Shown here: positions 22,831 through 34,334 of the stretch, in pieces | Position numbering within the stretch: position 1 is the first letter of the stretch | Layout: every line of letters starts with the position of its first letter | Origin: Arabidopsis thaliana | Taxonomy: Eukaryota > Streptophyta > Magnoliopsida > Brassicales > Brassicaceae | Direction of reading: 5' to 3' | Assembly (NCBI RefSeq): GCF_000001735.4 | Contig: NC_003076.8 | Location: forward strand, 11,532,001 to 11,596,000 | Length of the DNA: 64,000 nucleotides | Notes under the pieces: generated by a model | What the model saw: the letters and a program-made list of their open reading frames with translations, nothing else | What the model was told of the DNA's origin: nothing | Databases searched by the model: none | Program-made: the position numbers and the translations under genes

Positions 22831-23587
22831 AATGTTGTTATTTTCATACTCACGATCTCACAACAAAAATAAAATTCTAATTTTACCATTACCATCTCAA
22901 TTAACTATTAATTTTTAAATGATATGATAATAATTTTATAATTTTGGATAAAAATTAAAGTTATTAACCTTTTAGTTTATGGTGTCTAAAAATTTAAAAT
23001 TTTATTTTTATTATAATTATTTTATTTTAAAATTTAACATAAAAATTAGAGAAAATCAAAAATATTTTAAAATAGTCATTTTACAATCTTATTTTATCGT
23101 TGCAATATCAAAGAGACGTTTGCTCTTTGAAAAAATGTAGAATCGAAGATTAATCTTATTCGTTGAGATTCGGGTTGAGATTGGCTATTTTGCAACTAAA
23201 AACAAAATTAATCATTTTTGTGAATTGATAAATCTTGAAAAAGACGATGGAATTTGGATTGAGAGTTTGTAGAAACTAGTTTGATTCGTGAAGAACATAA
23301 AATTGAATAAAGAGTTTCTCACCACGAAGAATGTTTACCGGCCATTTTAAAATATTTTTAATTTTCTCTAATTTTTATGTTAAATTTTAAAATAAATTAA
23401 TTATAAGAAAAATGAAATTTTAAATATTTTAGATACCATAAACTAAAATGTTAATAAAATTAATTTTTATCCAAAATTATAAAATTCAAATTATATCATC
23501 TAAAATTTAATAGTTAATTGAGATGGTAAGGGTAAAATTGGAATTTTATTTTTGTTGTGAGATCGTGAGTACGAAAATAACAACATT
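22831..23587. mobile_element. Fold-back (long inverted repeat) element, about 757 bp
   Basis: The left arm (22831 to about 23085) and right arm (about 23342 to 23587) are inverted copies. The outer ends read ATGTTGTTATTTTCATACTC on the left and, reversed, ATGTTGTTATTTTCGTACTC on the right, and the match continues through CACGATCTCACAACAAAAAT to the spacer. There is no ORF. Long arms without coding capacity fit a non-autonomous Mutator-like or fold-back element. No convincing target duplication was found. It separates CACTA A from the truncated transposase of CACTA B. Confidence 0.8.
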
Positions 23588-26400
23588 GTTTTTGTTTTGT
23601 GGCCTGTGATCCTGACTCCATATAATTTACCACCTGGTATGTGCATGAATACATAGTACTTGTTTCATATAATTCTGAATTTTGGGCCAAATCACCCGCG
23701 AGGTAGTCTCGATGTCTTCCTCCAACCTCTTATTGAGGAGCTAAAAGAGTTATGGTCTACGGGAATCGATGCATATGATGTGTCTTTAAATCAAAATTTT
23801 AATCTAAAAGCAGTACTGTTGTGGACGATAAGCGACTTTCCGGCGTACAGCATGTTATCCGGATGGACAACCCACGGTAAATTGTCTTGTCCAATTTGCA
23901 TGGAAAGTACTAAGTCTTTTTATCTACCTAATGGAACGAAGACGTGCTGTTTGATTGTCACTGAAGATTTCTTCCTCATGGTCATCCATTACGGAAGAAC
24001 AAAAAAAACTTCTGAAAAGGAAAAGACGCTTCTACCGAGTATCTACCTGAGTCTTTAACTGCTGAGAAATTTTTATTACGAGCGGTTGTCTGGTGTAAAT
24101 CCACCAAGAACCAAGGATGTTGGTGGAAACAGTCACGAACAGAAGATGTCAGGTTATGGGAAGGAACATAACTGGCACAAAGAAAGCATATTATGGGAGC
24201 TTCCATATTGGAAAGACGTGAATCTCTGACATTGTATTGATGTGATGCATATAGAGAAGAATTTTTTGGATAACATAATGAATACTCTTATGAGCATGAA
24301 GGATAACATCATGTAAAGAATGGATATAGAACGATTATGTTCTCGGCCTGACTTACATATTGATAGTAAGGAAAAAGCTCCATTTCCTTCTTATACATTA
24401 ACAAATGAAGCCAAAAGAGTTTATTGCAATGTGTGAAACATGCAATCAAATTTCCAGATGGTTATTCGTCTAATTTGGGTGGTTGTGTTGATATGGAGAA
24501 TGGGAAGTTGTCAGGTATGAAGAGTCACGATTGCCACGTTTTTATGGAGCGGTTACTTCCATTTATCTTTGCAAAACTTCTCGACCGGAACGTTCACCTT
24601 GCATTATCTGGTAAAATAAGAATATATAATTTACTCTTTATATTATATATATATTAACCTGAGATGATGCAATTTATATTAACCTAAGATGATGCAATTT
24701 ATATTTTTTTGCAGGGGTTGGCGTATTTTTTAGGGACTTATGTTCGAGAACTATGCAGAAAAGTCGCGTTCAAATTTTTAAGCTTAACATTATTTTGATC
24801 ATATGCAACTTAGAAAATATCTTTCCACCATCTTTTTTTGATGTTATGGAGCACCTGCCTATACATCTCCCCTACGCAGCAGAATAGGGCGGTCCTGTCC
24901 AATATAGGTGGATGTATTCTTTTGAGAGGTTTTTCAACAAGTTGAAAGGAAAAAACAAAAAATAAAAGATATGCGGCCGGATCAATTGTTGAGTCATATA
25001 TCAGTGACGAGAATTCTTATTTCTCAGAGTACTACTTTGCCGATAATATACAATCAAAATCAAGGTAATTAAATATATAGTAATTAAACATCTTTACAAA
25101 AGCAATTTTTCAAGTTAATAACCATGAATTACCTCATTTGGATCAGGTTCACGAGATTCAATGAGGGTGAAGTTCCTGTATATTATGTTCATGTAGTACC
25201 TAATATATTTACTCACGTCGATTAGAGGAAGACTATGAATGCGCACATGGATATGTTTTACGAAATTGTTATTATTTTCAAGTAATTGAGAGGTATATAA
25301 CAAATTAAATACTCCCATTTTAAGTTTTTAATTATAAATTCTACGCACATAACTAATTCTCATATATATGTTGGTTAATAAGCCCTATTTGTTGTTTTTG
25401 TATAGTATATTCAAAGATTTTCTTTCTATTAAATATCCATGATTGAACGAAAAAGAACTCTACGTGAAAAGAGGTGAAGAATATCATGTGTGGGTGAAAG
25501 ATTATGTATGTCTAAATAATTTATCTATATATGATTTGCATTTATTTATTATTCTTCATATCTATAATGATGTTTATTTCTAAATTTGCATACAGGTTAC
25601 ATATTGGAACACGAGTAATCCATTTCCATCTTGGGTTCAAGAGATAGTACATGGACCTTTGCACAAAGTCAAAACCTGGCCAATGTATTTTACAAAAGGC
25701 TATTTGTTTCATACACAGAGTCATGGAACTGGACGTAAGACTTGTAACTATGGTTTATGTGTGAAAGGTGAAAATTTTGCGGATGCATCTGACGCCGCAG
25801 ATTTTTACGAAAACTTAAATGATATCATAGAACTTGAATATGAGGGGGTGGTCAGTTTAAAAATAACACTTTTTAAATGTTCGTGGTATGACCCTAAGCT
25901 TAGAAGAGGCACTCGGAGGAGGAATAGTGGTGTTGTCGATGTTCTTTCATCGAGAAGATACAACAAATACGAGCCATTTATTTTAGGTACATACACTATA
26001 TATATATGGTCATTTAGTTTTTCTTGATCATATACAATTATGTAATTATCCAAACATGGTGCATTTACAAACAACATCTCAAAGGGAACAAGTCTGTTTT
26101 ATACCTTATCTATACACGAAGAAATCAAAGCGGAAGTGGCTCAACGTTTTAAAAGTAAATCCAAGGGGAAACATATTAGAAGAATATGAAAAGAAAGACG
26201 AGACTCTATTGCAAACAGAAAATGATGATGCTGTTTTAATGACTACAATAGAAGATCTTGTACTCGACAATTTGACAGAAGATTGATACCCAATAAATCT
26301 TGATTACGATCTCGGAGACACCGATACAGAAGATCGATTCCTATGTAATTTATCGTCTTCTGATGATGACGAACAAGAAGACGTAGAACAATATTATGTT
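23588..26400 (+). pseudogene. CACTA transposase (tnp2, DUF4218, DUF4216), element B
   Basis: This protein would cut and join CACTA element ends. The reading starts at PDSI-NLPPGM-like text near 23610, then GPNHPRGSLDVFLQPLIEEL, LLWTISDFPAYSMLSGW and GKLSCPICM (tnp2, PF02992). It goes on with HNWHKESILWELPYWKD, IDVMHIEKNFLDNIM and LGGCVDMENGKLSGMKSHDCH. DUF4218 follows at about 24720-25080 (FFDVMEHLPIHLPY, GGPVQYRWMYSFERF). DUF4216 follows at about 25600-26010 (VTYWNTSNPFPSWVQEI, GVVSLKITLFKCSWYDP) and an acidic tail (LSSSDDDEQED) near 26360. The N-terminal transposase-associated domain is missing. Several stops, including TGA at 26284-26286 before the tail, and frame changes inactivate it; some breaks are introns. 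Confidence 0.85.
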
Positions 26401-27201
26401 TTTGTAATATATTGATATCAAATTAAGTTATATTATTGTATAATATGATTTTAATTATATATAATTATGCAAAAAATTTAAATTAATTTGACTAAATAAA
26501 AAAATATTAGATTTGACTAAGTATATTTACTATAATTAATTATATTGTAAGTATAATTATAATTAATATTAACATTTAACATTTAACTTTTCCCACAAAC
26601 AGTTAAGCCCAAACCCAATTAGAAGAATTTAAATTTAGTGACTATTTACTGACATTTTTATGACTAATAACAAATTTATTAGCCTAAAATCTCGCGGCCC
26701 AAACCCAATTACAAGAATTTAACATTAGTGACTATTTACTGACACTTTTGCGACTAATTACAAACTTATTGGGCCCAAAAACTCGAGGCCCAAACACAAT
26801 TAAAAGAATTAATATCTAGTTACAGTTTTGCGACTAATATCAAACTTATTGGGCCAACAACTTGAGGCCCAAACAAAGTCGCGACTAAAACTCAAAATTC
26901 TGGCCCGAACGCGAGGCCCATACCCTACTTCAACAATTCTAAACCCTACCCTTTTAAGGGTTTTTTTCTTCCCGCAGCTGACTTCGAAACCCTAGCAATC
27001 TCTCTTCGATCTCTCTTCCTCTCTTTGATTCATCCTTTTCGATCTTTCTTCTCTTTGATTCCTCCAACCATTTCGATTCAAACTCACATTGTATTTTCAA
27101 AATCAAACTCACAATCTCTCTTTGATTTCACACTCTCAATCTTTCTTCGATTTCATACTTACAAACTCTCTCAGTCTCCAGCATTTTTCTCTCCGTCAAA
27201 C
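26401..27201 (+). promoter_or_regulatory. Spacer between the two CACTA B genes with terminal-type motifs
   Basis: No gene is seen. From 26590 to 26900 there are repeats of the form AGTGACTATTTACTGACA...GCGACTAAT...GGCCCAAAC, closely like the GCGACTAA/GACTA motifs of the element's 3' subterminal region. The C/T-rich leader of the TNP1-like gene follows from 26960. It is probably that gene's promoter, with possible binding sites for its own product (inference from En/Spm). Confidence 0.55.
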
Positions 27202-30040
27202 GATGTTTGGGCGAGGAAAAAAGCGGCGAACCACTCCTAAACTTGCTCATCAAGCCACCGGATCCACGGTTGCTGGACGACCGAGTACTCTTCCGGCTCA
27301 GTACGACTTTACGCCAGCAGCTCAACGTAACCCTCTGCTTCAGAGTCCTGAAAGACCAGCCTCCGTTCCTCAAGTACAGTCAACGACAGCTCATGTCCGG
27401 AACTACCCTCCGCCTCAACAGTTATTCCAGCACTCCGTGATTCAGCAACCTCAACTACAAAGGACTTCTTCCGTAGAAGTCCAGAATCAAGCCACGTCGA
27501 CTCCTCAGCTAGCCACTCCGACTCCTCAGCTTGTCCCTCCAACTCCTCAGCCGGTTCCTCCAACTCCTCAGCAAGACCCTCCGCCTTCTCCAGTTCAAGA
27601 GTCTCGGGTTCACAATCACCTATCCTCTCAAGGCAATAACTTTGATGCTGATGCTCCTCTGTCGCCGGATCTCCAGGAGGACACACTTCAGTCTCTAAAT
27701 GACCTGCCGATATTGTCGGACAGAGATAAGTTGGTCACCGTCCTCTCTCCCTTGCCTCTAACGAATATAGAATGGTATGATCTTCTTCTTCTGTTATTTG
27801 TGAGCACATGTTGTGTTGTGTTTTGATCTTAGGTTTAGTTGTGATATTGGGTTGGTGAGGCCAAGTAGTATTTGTCTGAATTGATTCATGTTTTTATCAC
27901 GGACAAATCTAGAAGAGTCGTGTGTTTGCATTGTCTTTGTTTAAGTTTAGTTGTCATATTTAGATGATACTTGCAGCCTTTTGCTAGATTTGATATGTTG
28001 GTATGAAATTCTATGTCTGTTGTTTGCGAGAACATGTTGTGTTTTAATCTTATGGTTCTGTTGGGTAATGAGCTTTGTGAGGCCAAGTAGTTTAAGTATT
28101 GTCTGAATTGATTCATGTTTTTGTCATGGCTGCATTTGAAGAGTCGTGTGTTTGCATTGTCTTAACTTAAGTTTAGTTGTCATATTTAGATGATACTTGC
28201 AGCCTTTTGCTAGATTTGATTTGTTGGTATGAAATTATATGTCTCTTTTTTGTGAGAACATGTTGTGGTTTGATCTTATGGTTATGTTGGGTAATGAGCT
28301 TTGTGAGGCCAAGTAGTTTAAGTATTTGTCTTTTCTGATTCATGTTGTTGTCACGGATACATTTGAAAAGTCGTGTGTTTGCATTCGTGTCTTTGATTAA
28401 GTGCATTTGAACATGTTGTGTTTTGATCTTATGGTTCTATTGTGTTGATCTCTGATTTAAGTTTAGGTCTGATCATAGGGTTCTGTTGTGTTGATCTCTG
28501 ATTTAAGTTTAGGTCTGATAAGTATATATATTCTGCCAAATAACAACTGCTTGTTTTTCTTTTGTATGGAGGTTTACTCGGGAAACAAACTCGCGACTTG
28601 TTAGGAAGATAACTAGAGTGTTTACAAACAAATTTGATGGTCCCTTCTACAGTTGGACATGTGTGCCACAAGAAAGACAAGAGAAATACTTCCTCGAGTT
28701 TGCTGTTAAGTTTTCTTTCAGCCCTTTTATATATGATTACACATCTTTTGTTTACTGACATTACCTTTTGTTTTTGTAGAAAACACACCATTGGGATCCT
28801 TTGATAACTGGTACTGTCCAGTATTATTTCAATGAGATCTGTTTAAGGCGAATGAAAGGCATGGTTAGCACCGTGAGAACTAGTCGAAAGAAACCTAAAT
28901 GGATCGGGAAAACTCTATGGGAAACAATGACTGCATACTGGGACACTGAAGAAGCTCAAGAAAGAAGTCAAATCTATTCATCAGACCGTCTGTTTGACTG
29001 TAATGGTCTAGGTTCCTCACATACACTTCTCAAGGTCGAAATCATATGAGCAAATCCTAGACGATTTGGTGAGTCTACTTTCTGTTTTAATCCTTTGCAA
29101 CTTTAGTCTGACTTTTCTCTACGCTTCTATGACTTGTTCTTTTTTCATTACAGGAAGAAGAATTGGGCAGACCTGTCAGTGTTGGTGAAGTTTTCATCAA
29201 AACACATACAAAACCTGATGGGACATATGTTGATCGAAAGGCGGACCAGATTGCAACCTTATATCTGAAGAATGTGCAACTGTTTCAGATGGCGCTTCGC
29301 GGCCACGAGAGCTCACAGCTAAGGAATGTACAACAATATTTCTTCAAGTAACGTTTTCTGTTTCCCAATACTTCTTCTTAAGTGTTTTGATATTTGGGTC
29401 AATGTTGAAGTAAAGGTCTGATATGTTGTGTTTGTGATAACATGTTTGGTCTGATATATTGTTGTAGTGAGAACATGTAGTGTTTCTTGTTTTTGTCACG
29501 GATGTTTAACTAATGGCTCTGTTGGGTAATGAGATTTGTTAGGCATTGAAGAGTTGTGTGTTGTTTTGTGTTTAAGTTTCTTGTGTGAATTGTCTGAATT
29601 GTTTCTTCTGGTTGTCACAGATGCATTGAAGAGTTGTGTGTTGGTCTCTGTTTAAGTTTAGGTCTGATCTTAGCGCTTCCTAATCTCAGTTTTTCTCATA
29701 CTTTGCAGTCAACTGAGAGAGATTCAAGAGGCGTTCCTTATGGAGTAGGAAGCCTGAAAGAGTCTCTTGTCAATTGCAAGTGGAAGGAAGCAGGTGAATC
29801 AACTTCCTTTCTCGGTCTGCAAAAACAGTTATTGGAAGCTCAACACAAGATAGAAGAGCAGGTCTCTTACAATCAGAAGGGTGATACTAAGGTTGCTTTG
29901 TGTGAAGCTGAGAATTCCCGAGTTCCGGATGAGCATAAGAAGAAGATCTAGCACTTGTCCTTGGTGGATAAGTTCTTGCGCTAAACTGATCCCCGATTCC
30001 TGAATTTCCTCGAGACGCATTCGCCATATACAACCACAGA
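27202..30040 (+). pseudogene. TNP1-like CACTA protein (Transposase_24, PF03004), element B
   Basis: This accessory DNA-binding protein belongs to plant En/Spm-type elements. Exon 1 starts ATG at 27202 (MFGRGKKRRTTPKL), with a Pro/Gln-rich stretch (VPPTPQPVPPTPQQDPPP), and ends at an AATG/GTATG donor near 27774. Later exons give FTRETNSRLVRKITRVF, FDGPFYSWTCVPQERQ (from about 28570), THHWDPL, YYFNEICLRRMKGMV, RKKPKWIGKTLWETMTAYW (from about 28780), then GEVFIKTHTKPDGTYVD (29159 on), then RDSRGVPYGVGS and a coiled coil (LEAQHKIEEQVSYNQ). A 1-nt insertion near 29012 shifts the frame relative to copy C, and a stop falls near 29949. The intron after exon 1 is built of tandem repeats. Confidence 0.82.
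27860..28400 (+). repeat. Tandem repeats of about 226 bp in the first intron of the B TNP1-like gene
   Basis: TAGATGATACTTGCAGCC and the text around it recur at 27961 and 28187 in the same direction, along with repeats of GAACATGTTGTG and GAGCTTTGTGAGGCCAAGTAG. The corresponding intron of copy C has a similar array (57900-58600). Confidence 0.65.
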
Positions 30041-30289
30041 TCCTCTCTCATCCTCTCCATTTCATCTGATTCATAAGTTTATGTCTAAACTCCTTACTCA
30101 AGAACTCAATGTCACTTTTCAAAGTTTTTATGTGTAAAAGTTATGTACTTGTGTTGAACAAAGTTCTTAGTTGTATGTGAATGAAACATGTTCGTAATTT
30201 ATGTTTTGTTACTTTTCTTATATGAGAATGAATTGGTGTGTATGATTCTTGTAGTCGCTATTTTGAGTGATTCGATTGGTTTTCTGACA

Positions 30290-30698
30290 ACAACTGTAGT
30301 AGCAATTTAGTCCCCAAAAATGTCATCAAGCAGTCATTTTTTAGTTACTAAAATTGTTGACTAAATAACACTTCAGTCGCAACTCAGTCTCCAATTTAGT
30401 GACAAAATAGTCGTAACAAGTTACGACTATTTACCAACTGCAGGAACAAGACTCGTATGTTAATCGTTAATGAGTCGCGTAATAGTCGTCAAACTTTACA
30501 ACTAATGTACGACTATAAAACGATTACATGCATTTAGTCGTAGTTTTAGTCGCTAAATAGCGACTAATATACGACTAGAGCATTTACCGACTCTCGATTA
30601 GTGACTACTGTGGATAGTCGTGAAATAGTTGTAAACAAGAAATCAACGACTAATTACTGACTAACACCGTAGTCGGTAAATGACAATTTTCTTGTAGT
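30290..30698 (+). repeat. CACTA B 3' subterminal region and terminus
   Basis: Dense short motifs (TAGTCGCAA, GCGACTAA, GTCGTAA, ACGACTA) in both directions lead to the terminus CTTGTAGT at 30691-30698. Such regions bind the TNPA/TNP1-type protein in En/Spm. The same arrangement is at 60250-60676. Confidence 0.75.
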
Positions 30699-30765
30699 CG
30701 ATCCTTGCAAGAGGACCTTGGATAAACTCGTGAAACCAAACCGGATATGTCTCTATCCAATAATG
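30699..30765 (-). pseudogene. CACTA transposase fragment, start of the DUF4216 exon
   Basis: After an AG acceptor, the minus strand reads VHYWIETYPVWFHEFIQGPL, which lines up with VTYWNTSNPFPSWVQEIVHG of element B. It directly abuts the 3' end of B, so B appears to have inserted into this exon. It may be part of the missing transposase of element A, which is on the same strand; this is inference. Confidence 0.65.
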
Positions 30766-30832
30766 TACCTGTAAAATATAACATTACTAATCAGATAAAC
30801 ATATATAAGATAAAATAATAATAATAATACTC

Positions 30833-31119
30833 TGTAAGAGTGATTTGAGTTTAAGAGTGGTTCGATAACATTATAACAATTACTAGATCTACTAATCACA
30901 TATTTCCTGAAAATACCCTAAGCCTAACGTTTTTATTATCTTCTTTTACAACCCCATAATCTTCTATTTGCTTTCTTTTATTTTCTTATCATCTATCTAA
31001 CTTGATTTCGATACTTAGGCCTATAATGTGTACAAACGAACTTCGTGGAATTCGACCCTTGAGTACTAACGACGATCTCTTATTAAGGGAATAAGCTTAG
31101 GGCAATTTTACCTACATCA
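30833..31119 (+). repeat. Athila type 1 LTR, 3' fragment
   Basis: The sequence matches the 3' part of the LTR at 34690-35728 (AGTGGTTCGATAA, AGATCTACTAA, AATACCCTAA). It ends CCTACATCA, close to the inverse of the LTR start TGATATAACCC, so the 3' terminus is likely intact. It is followed at once by integrase coding sequence instead of a primer binding site. Confidence 0.65.
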
Positions 31120-32310
31120 CAAGGGATAAGGCGATATGCTTGGGATGAACCTTACCTTTACAAGCTTCGTTCATATGGTATGTATAGGAGATGTGTCGCT
31201 ACAACAGAAGTGCATGATATATTATTCCATTGTCACAGCTCAGATAACGACGGTCACTTTGCTACTTTCAAGAGAGTCTCTAAGGTTCTTGAAGAAGGTT
31301 TTTTGTGGCCTACGATGCTCACAAGTTCATATCCAAATGTGATTCTTATCAAAGGAGGGAAAAGATTAGTAAGCTTATTGAGATGCCAGAAGTTGAAGTG
31401 TTTTATTGTTGGGGCATTGATTTCATGGGACCCTTTCCTCCTTCGAATCAGAATCTCTAAAGACTAGTCACAATTTTAACTATGTCTCCAAATGGGTAGA
31501 AGCTATCGCTAGCCCAAAGAATGACTTTGTAGTTGTTATCATGTTGTACAAGACTATTATCATCTTCCATCGTTTTGAAGTACCTCAGATTATCATAAAT
31601 GATGGGGGAAACCATTTCATCAATATGATTCTCGAGAAATTGCTTCACAAGTATGGTGTTCAGCATCATGTACCTACTCCTTATCATCCCTAAACAAGTG
31701 GTCAGGTTGAAGTTTCGAACATGCAAATAAAAGAGATTCTGGAAAAGACAATTGGTAGATCAAAAAAGGAGTGGTCTTTTAAGTTAGATGATGCACTATT
31801 GGGCTTATAGGACAGTTTTCGAGACTCCGCTAGGAACCACTCATTTTCATCTTCGTTACGGGAAAACTTCTCATCTTCTAGTGGAATTAGAGTATAAAGC
31901 AGTTTGGGAAGATAAGATCTTGAACTTTGATATCAAATCAGCCGGAGAAAGGAGACTAATTCAGTTAAATAAGCTAGATGATATATGAAATCATGCCTAT
32001 GATAATTCCAAGCTCTACAACGAACGCACCAAGGCCTATAATGACAAGAAGATCATATCTCGATCTTTTGAAACAAATGACCAGATACTTCTTTCTAACT
32101 CTCGTATGACTTTATTTCCTGGTAAATGTCTTCTCATTGGACAGGTCCCTACAAACTTCATTCGGTTCAACCATATGGAACCATTGTTCTTAATGGAGAA
32201 AATGGCGCAAAGTTTCCTGTGAATGGACGAAGAGTCAAGCATTATTGGGCTGAAACCGAGCTTCCAAAGATGCATCCAATGTATCTTCAGGATCCACCTA
32301 TTGATTAGAC
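31120..32310 (+). pseudogene. Athila type 1 pol: integrase and C-terminus, broken
   Basis: This would be the integrase end of an Athila polyprotein. It reads YAWDEPYLYK, DILFHCHSSDNDGHFATFK (zinc-binding His pair), VSKVLEEGFLWPTM, and in another frame ISKCDSYQRR and WGIDFMGPFPPS (first Asp). Then come VSKWVEAIASPKND, INDGGNHFIN (second Asp), TPYHP, a stop, TSGQVEVSN, and LDDALL-like text (catalytic Glu region). A C-terminal part with SSHWTGPYKLHSVQPYG and FPVNGRRVKHYW lies at 32126-32308. Motifs follow Athila (Ty3/gypsy, env-bearing branch) rather than Tat. Frameshifts and stops are frequent. RT, protease and gag are absent upstream. Confidence 0.82.
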
Positions 32311-32675
32311 CGCTGCAAAGTCAAGCTAATGACTTTAAATAAGCGATTAGTGGGAGGCAACCTACTTGTGAGTTATATATAGTTTAATTTATATTGGATA
32401 ATTAACCTTTATTTGTTTTTCAATTCAGAAAAAATCATTTTTGGGTTTCTTGATGTGGACCAAGCACGATGGTGTCGGTCGACACCATACTTCTAGAAGT
32501 AAGTTGCGTTAAAACAAAACATTTTCTTCTTCTTCTTCATTCATTTCTAAAAAGCGAATTCACCATTTTCTCTCTAGAATCTTTGATTCTTCACCATTTT
32601 CTTTGATTTGAGAGCCTAAATTCAATAGATTTGTACTCTCTATCTATTCCAAGCATCACTTTCACATATCTGCAA
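32311..32675. other. Athila spacer between pol and env-like ORF
   Basis: Non-coding. It contains the typical Athila post-pol text (TCAAGCTAATGACTTTAAAT...AGTGGGAGGCAACC) and an inverted repeat ATGGTGTCG-GT-CGACACCAT at 32469-32488. A C/T-rich leader precedes the next ATG. Confidence 0.55.
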
Positions 32676-32676
32676 C

Positions 32677-33897
32677 ATGGTAGGGGAGCAAAAGAGGCAA
32701 AAGAGAAGCGGCGAAGGAGGTTCTTCTTCCTCCTCACAGACACGGCGACGCTCTACCACTGTCGGCCATGCACCACCATCGTCTGCCCAGTCTCATGCAG
32801 GCTCCCAGGGACTGGTTTCTCATTTCCCTCGGCCGAAATTTAAAGGAAAGCAGATTCATTCTAGACGGGTTTGGGACGACGATATCAACCGAGAATTAAC
32901 AAAGGTGACTATATCAATCGCCCTTTTTCTCAGAGTTGAGATGATTATGATACTCTTTCCGAGATATCTGTGATGTTTTTGGGTTTGATAAGGATGCTTC
33001 ATATGTCTCGATCCCTGGACATTTTAGCGATGCTTAGATGTTTTGGGCCTAGTTTGGCAATGGAAGCTATGATTCTAAGGATTATGTGCATTCAGAGATT
33101 TGTCATCCTGTCTTGCGATACTTGGCTAGGCTCATTAGTAACACTTTCTTGTGTAAGATGGAGCCTGGTAAGATGAGGCTATATGAGCTACTTATGCTTT
33201 ATTATGCTGTTGGAGATTCTTTTTTTGAGAGTCTACAGATGGAGGCCAGTGACAGAGATGTCAACTTTGGAACCGTCTTTGCGCATCACTTGGTATCTCC
33301 AAAGACTAAGCTTTTTAGTGGAACATGGAAAAAGATTAAGCGGATTGGTAGCATTCTTACTCCTATTTCCGAGCATTTCAACATTAGCATTGATGGAGTA
33401 AGGATTGTGACTAAGAAGGTGAAACATGATAAGGCATATCTGAAGAGAGCTCACTGGTTGAAGGGCAGTCTGATTTGGTGTTTCAGATATGGTCCAGGGA
33501 ACCATATGATTCAGTTGCCTTGCACATAGCTTACTGAGATTACAGAAGAGCCTCGGGCAGTTGCCTTCCGTCATGATCTTTCCCTCCTACACGCAGCACG
33601 ACGCTCTAGGCGACAAAGAGGCACATCCATAGATCAGTCCCGACTCAAACAGAGGATGAGTTCATTGACCCTGCTGGTGTTCTTCGTTTTGGGTCATCCT
33701 CTTCAGCCATGCCATATGACCTGCCTGTTACTTTGCCTATCCCTATGGAGCCACCGATTTTTCAGCAGTACTTGGTCGACAGCTTCAAGTGCATTTGGAA
33801 CGCAATAGCTACATTGTCTTGCTGTAGTTGCATTGCTCCTACTCGCCATCGTCAACGTTCACCAGTACCCACTTTTGGCTCCGAGCATGAGAATTAG
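32677..33897 (+). pseudogene. Athila ORF-1 / env-like protein, type 1, broken
   Basis: This is the extra ORF found after pol in Athila elements (ATHILA ORF-1 family, PF03078), often called env-like; its role is unproven. ATG at 32677 opens MVGEQKRQKRSGEGG, a basic Ser-rich N-terminus. After frame changes the central part is clear: EICHPVLRYLARLISNTFLC, PGKMRLYELLMLYYAVGDS, FAHHLVSPKTK and IKRIGSILTPISEHFNIS (33086-33529). A stop at 33527-33529 and a further open stretch to 33897 follow. It is non-functional as read. Confidence 0.72.
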
Positions 33898-34334
33898 CCA
33901 TCTTCCCTATCTTTGCTTCCTGCTTTCGATTAATTTTTCATTCTCGAGTCATTTTTCCCTTCTATGAGTCGGTTTGTTATTTTATTTGAAACTTGTTGCA
34001 CCTATTTCATTATGCTTATTTGAACCTATTAATGTGTGGTTTAGTGATTTAATAGTTTCAACTTGAGGATCCATGTGAAAACACTAACCTTAAATAAACA
34101 ATTCTGAGCAAAACTCGAAGAGCAACATATTAACGACATGGGTGTCGCACCAACCAGGTATTGATCGACACTAATACACGGTAAAGGTGGCAACTTCATT
34201 TTTCCAAATTTACAAATCATATAATTATTATTTTTATTTCTCTAGCTTATTAACTCAAGGGATAGCGTTATATAAGTCTTGGGGAGTCAGTTGCTAACTA
34301 TATCTTTCCTTTTCTTACGAGTTAAAATATTTTT
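33898..34334. other. Athila 3' untranslated region, no gene seen
   Basis: A/T-rich non-coding sequence with another GTGTCG...GATCGACACT pair near 34141-34178. No polypurine tract is seen, because an inverted RT fragment follows. Confidence 0.5.

Larger units (their letters stand above)
23588..30698 (+). mobile_element. CACTA element B (En/Spm), 5'-truncated, plus strand
   Basis: It holds two genes in the same direction: a tnp2-type transposase (from 23588) and a TNP1-like gene (from 27202). The 3' end is GTCGGTAAATGACAATTTTCTTGTAGT at 30698, the same terminus as element C at 60676. The last 400 bp carry many GCGACTAA / TAGTCG motifs. The 5' end is lost where the fold-back element stands. It ends inside a minus-strand transposase remnant (30699-30765). 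Confidence 0.85.

Noticed and set aside
27309-27686. Glu-rich minus-strand ORF (EELEEPAEELEGQAEE)
   Set aside because: It is the antisense of the Pro/Gln-rich exon of the TNP1-like gene.
30290-30698. CRISPR-like array of short repeats
   Set aside because: Repeats are in both directions, unevenly spaced and degenerate; they are CACTA subterminal motifs in a plant genome.
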